The translations under genes and the position numbers were made by a program. DNA of 8,884 bases from an uncultured Bacteroidota bacterium. GTDB lineage: Bacteria; Bacteroidota; Bacteroidia; Chitinophagales; Chitinophagaceae. The notes under the pieces were generated by a model. It saw nothing but the letters and a program-made list of their open reading frames with translations. It made no database searches and had not been told where the DNA came from. Each line of letters begins with the position of its first letter. Within the stretch, counting starts at the first letter, position 1. Below, in pieces: positions 5,954-8,884 of this stretch. The DNA is taken from assembly GCA_903905685.1 (NCBI GenBank), contig CAIVHI010000317.1, positions 1-8,884 on the forward strand. Direction: 5' to 3'.

Positions 5954-7663
5954 ATGGGCACCATCAACATCAACGGCAACCAGATAGGTGGGCTTTCGGC
6001 CAACTATCCCCCCGGCTACTGCATCCGGGCGATTTATGCCGCCAACTCGCTGGAGTATGGCACGACGGCTCCCAATGCGCCCATCACGATATCGAAGAAC
6101 CACCTCTTGCAGGTGGAAAACGGCATCTAGGTGACGGGATATGAGCACAAGGTGGTGCGTGTGACCAACAACACGATAAACTTGGTGCCGACCGTGGTGG
6201 CGATAACGCCGCAGTACGGCATCCGGTACAACAACTGCGTGAAGCCGTTCATCCAGTTGAACCTCGTTCAGGGCACCTATTCTTCGGGTTCCACATCCAC
6301 GGGCCTTTACGGCATAGCCGGCTTCACCAATACGGCTGCCACCACCACCTGCAACAATGTGTCCAATTTCTACCGGGGCTTCATGTTCACCGGTGCGGCC
6401 AACACCCACACGTGGGGCGGCAACCGCATGGCGGGGGAGCTTCAGGGGTATTGGTTGGACGGTGCGATTGGGCCCCAGGGCAGCAGCATTTTTCCCAGCG
6501 ACAATTATTGGGACGGCGTATGGACGGGCAATTCCATGACTTACGTGAATGGTTTTCCGACCTTTCCGGCGAATTCGCCGCTCTTTGTAAGGTCGGGAGC
6601 TGCATACCATCCAGGTGCTCTATTTAACGGTGCATTTCCATCCTCAAATAGGTATGAGACCGCCTCCTATATTCCTGCTTCCATGATCGGTTTCGTTACG
6701 AGCATGGGATCCGGCTATGGTTCTTGCTGGAACACCGCAGGAGCCAGGACGACCGGAGAAGGCGACACTGCCGGCACGGGCTGTGTAAGCGTTTATGTGC
6801 AGGCAGCAAGAGGCATGGCTACGTCCGACTCGACCTCGCGCCTTGCCCGCGGAACCGGCGATTCATCGACGGCTGACCCTGTGACGGACTGGATTACGCA
6901 GATGTCGGTCTATCGTGCCATAAGGGGTGACAGCACCTTGCTGGATTCGTCGGCTGTGCTGACCGCGTTCTTCGACATGGCGCAGTATCGGAGCCGGTAC
7001 AAATGGCTGTCGGACATCGAGGACAGCCTGAATGGAGGCGACTTTACCGGTGCTTCGACATTGATGGCAGAAGGCATGGACGCGACTGCGGATACCATGA
7101 CGGACTCCACCACCGGTGCCACTATGGAAGACGGCACTTCGGCGGACGGCGTGGTAACCAACTACCTCACGTTCTACGGCCTGTACCTGCGGTTCATGAC
7201 CGATACGCTGTCGGCAACCGACAGTGGCACGCTGGCCGCATTGGCCGCCCAGTGCCCAGCTACCGGCGGTGCTGCCATCTACGAGGCTCGCGGCATGTAT
7301 GCGGCGGTATTCGGCACCCAAGGCAACTTCCAAGGCGACTGCGGAATCGACACATCGGGGAGTTCATCGCGGATTTCGAGCGATGGGCAGACCGCAGGCG
7401 GCTTCAACGACCATGGCCAGCGTTACATGCTGTACCCGAATCCCAATACCGGCAGCATGACCATTACGCAGTACTTGGAAGATTTGCGTCCGTTGACGCT
7501 CGAAGTAGTTGACGGGACGGGTACAACGGTGATGAGCATGCAGACCAAGTTTACGGATTATGCGCTGCCGCTCAACTTGGGGCGGTTGGCGCCCGGAGTC
7601 TATCTGCTCCACATCACGAATGCGGAAGGGCATAGCTTCAATTTAAAATTTGTAGCCGAATAA
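5954..7663 (+). pseudogene. T9SS cargo protein remnant with C-terminal sorting domain: no signal peptide and an internal stop
   Basis: One reading frame runs from ATG 5954 to TAA 7661-7663, interrupted by TAG at 6128-6130 after 58 codons. The codon after the TAG is GTG, so 6131-7663 is a separate 510-residue open frame. Sequence on both sides of the stop reads like one protein (LLQVENGI, stop, VTGYEHKVVRVTNNT), with Asn/Gly/Thr-rich segments resembling parallel beta-helix rungs, for example YNNCVKPFIQLNLVQG and TCNNVSNFYRGFMFTG. Residues of the 510 that follow: a low-complexity Thr/Asp/Ser/Gly stretch (about 318-341), a mostly helical CPATGGAAIYEARGMYAAVF segment (375-394) known from other Bacteroidota surface proteins, and a type-A T9SS sorting domain (432-510: YMLYPNPNTGSMTI to LAPGVYLLHITN). 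T9SS cargo needs an N-terminal Sec signal, and none is present; homology seems to begin abruptly near 5935. It is most likely a 5'-truncated gene fragment with a nonsense mutation. An alternative is a silent cassette. Function is unknown. Confidence 0.8.
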
Positions 7664-7673
7664 TTTCAAATCG

Positions 7674-7713
7674 ACAAAGGTAAGCAGACAGGATATCGTC
7701 TGCTTACCTTTGT
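7674..7713 (+). terminator. Long perfect hairpin terminator with an embedded promoter element
   Basis: ACAAAGGTAAGCAGAC (7674-7689) and GTCTGCTTACCTTTGT (7698-7713) pair perfectly over 16 bases around an eight-base loop. It starts ten bases after the stop of the upstream gene, the position of a terminator, although the T-run is short (TTTGTT). The right arm contains TACCTTTG (7705-7712); see the separate entry. Confidence 0.75.
7705..7712 (+). promoter_or_regulatory. Bacteroidota -7 promoter element for the gene at 7729
   Basis: TACCTTTG matches TAnnTTTG exactly and is the only such element between the upstream stop and the ATG at 7729. Transcription would begin near 7717-7720, giving a very short leader. 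It lies wholly inside the 3' arm of the terminator hairpin. No TTG is seen at the usual -33 position, so activity is uncertain. Confidence 0.5.
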
Positions 7714-7728
7714 TACAACCATACAGCC

Positions 7729-8884
7729 ATGAGGTATATATTTTCTATTTTCGTTTTTCTATTTGCTGTGGATGCAGGTGCCCAAATGAATCTCGTAAAA
7801 AACCCCGGTTTTGAGCATTATAGTGAGTGTCCAAACAATGTTGACCAAATTCATCTTGCCTATTATTGGTCCCCTTCGGATTCGACACCAGATACGGGCG
7901 GTCACGTGTCTTGGTGTGCGCCGGAACTTTGTGCGGCATGTGCTGAACCTGGCAATTTTAGCGTTCCCTGTGGATGGAGCGACTACTACCATTATGCCCA
8001 TACCGGGCAGGCATTCGCCGTTGTGCAGTTTTTCGCCAATTATTCCCAGTTGGATACGGGGGGGGGTCCTACCAACGGGATTATTTGCAGGGCAGGCTAT
8101 ACCACCGTTTGACTCCAGGTCAGGAGTATTGTGCGAGCTTTTATGTGGTGCTTACCCATTGTTCTGCGTTTGCGACCGATAAAATGGGGGTCTACTTCGA
8201 TGACGGGTCTATGGATACGGCCACCTGGTGTGCATGGCCGCAAACGGAGCACGTACCTCAGGTGTACGACACCGTGATCGTCACCGATACCTTGAATTGG
8301 ACGAAGATACAGGGGACATTCACTGCAACGGGCAATGAGACCTTTTTGACCATTGGCAACTTTTTCGATTCCGCGCATACCAAAACGATTCCGACGAACT
8401 TTTGGTGGGCTGACGACAACATTTACACCTGGTACTTGGTAGACGACGTTTGCGTCATCCCTGCCGATGCGGTTGCCGATGCCGGCCCCGACCGGGTGAC
8501 CTCTGCAACCGGCGACAGCGTGTGGGTGGGCGATACCACTGCCGACTACCTGCCGTGCTATTGGTACATCAACGGCGTGCTTGCCGACAGCAACATATCG
8601 GGCTTCAAGGTGCTGCCGGACAGTACGACGACCTACGTGATGGCGTTGGATGTGTGCGGGAACATTACTTATGATACGGCCGTGGTTTGGGTTTACCCCA
8701 CCGCAGTAGGGTCTGTCGGAGCCATGCACGTGCTGCTGTATCCCAACCCAGCGAGCACTTCGGTGACGCTGGAGGGAGCGCGGGGGTGTGCGCTGACGCT
8801 TGTTGATGCGGTGGGGCAGACGGTATGGTCGCTGCCAGAGGCCGGCATGAAGCAGGTGGTGCCGCTGGAGGGGTTGTTGCCGGG
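7729..8884 (+). CDS. Secreted T9SS cargo protein, frameshifted at a poly-G tract, 3' end beyond the window
   Basis: The frame from ATG 7729 begins with a Sec signal peptide (MRYIFSIFVFLFAVDAGA, probable cleavage before Gln19), then MNLVKNPGFEHYSECP, a start typical of secreted Bacteroidota proteins. After nine G (8058-8066) this frame goes out of register and stops at TGA 8110-8112, giving only 127 residues. The continuation lies in the -1 frame and is open to the window end: YLQGRLYHRLTPGQEYCASF, GVYFDDG, GNETFLTIGNFFD and WYLVDDVCVIP (a beta-sandwich-like ectodomain), then an Ig/PKD-like stretch (about 8460-8700), and the start of a type-A sorting domain (LLYPNPASTSVTLEG). Adding one G, or removing two, joins the halves as TGGGSYQRDYLQG, matching the pattern expected across the joint. 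It may be phase-variable, disrupted, or a homopolymer sequencing error. The product would sit at the cell surface; ligand and function are unknown. Confidence 0.88.
8058..8066 (+). repeat. Nine-G homopolymer at the frameshift point
   Basis: A run of nine G inside coding sequence, the longest homopolymer in any gene of the window, sits exactly where the reading frame changes. Tracts of this kind are prone to slipped-strand mispairing and also to sequencing error. Ten or seven G would give a continuous frame; nine gives a 127-residue truncated product without the sorting domain. Confidence 0.9.

Noticed and set aside
6128..6130. TAG recoded as an amino acid
   Set aside because: TAG ends the intact kinase gene in the same window at the expected length, so it is an ordinary stop here; a point mutation is simpler.
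5933..6610. A 225-codon minus-strand open frame
   Set aside because: It mirrors the T9SS remnant, whose plus-strand translation shows real motifs; the minus translation is Arg/His/Gly-rich and featureless. The minus frame at 8097-8729 is a similar shadow of the second T9SS gene.
1..8884. tRNA, rRNA, insertion sequences, CRISPR arrays and a new defence-type gene cluster
   Set aside because: I found no cloverleaf, rRNA words, transposase motifs with terminal repeats, regular repeat-spacer pattern, or nuclease/helicase/toxin gene set.

Overview
The window looks like part of a chromosome from a member of the Bacteroidota. Two proteins carry type IX secretion (T9SS) type-A C-terminal sorting domains, two exact copies of the Bacteroidota -7 promoter element (TAnnTTTG, both TACCTTTG) lie in front of genes, and the histidine kinase has the compact two-helix PhoR-like form common in this phylum. 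Shine-Dalgarno sequences are not evident. Coding sequence is fairly GC-rich and the gaps are more AT-rich. I cannot name a genus.

Layout. (1) At 1-1319 (+), the tail of an OmpR/PhoB-type response regulator is followed after nine bases by its PhoR-like sensor kinase. A perfect 18-bp palindrome lies in the gap after the kinase. (2) At 1371-2795 (-), a CLC-type antiporter of the fluoride-exporting subclass lies directly behind a fluoride (crcB-type) riboswitch. A promoter element precedes the aptamer, so sensor and exporter form one complete fluoride-resistance unit. (3) At 2902-5579 (-), a full-length 873-residue cyanophycin synthetase (CphA) is followed by a strong intrinsic terminator that separates it from the fluoride unit. 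No cyanophycinase is present here. (4) At 5580-5953 there is a gene-poor gap. (5) At 5954-7663 (+) lies a broken or truncated T9SS cargo gene. It has no signal peptide, an in-frame TAG after 58 codons, and an intact sorting domain. (6) At 7674-7713, a long perfect hairpin terminates that gene and also carries the promoter element for the next one. (7) At 7729-8884 (+), a second secreted T9SS cargo protein has a signal peptide and is knocked out of frame at a run of nine G. It runs off the window.

How they fit together. The kinase pair (probably phosphate-type sensing), fluoride export and cyanophycin storage are separate units, not one pathway. The right-hand part is a surface-protein locus, where both genes carry lesions: one nonsense codon and one homopolymer frameshift. 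I see no convincing new multi-gene system. The points most worth following are the poly-G tract as a possible phase switch, the terminator/promoter hairpin, the fluoride riboswitch expression platform, and the self-priming motif in the lone CphA.
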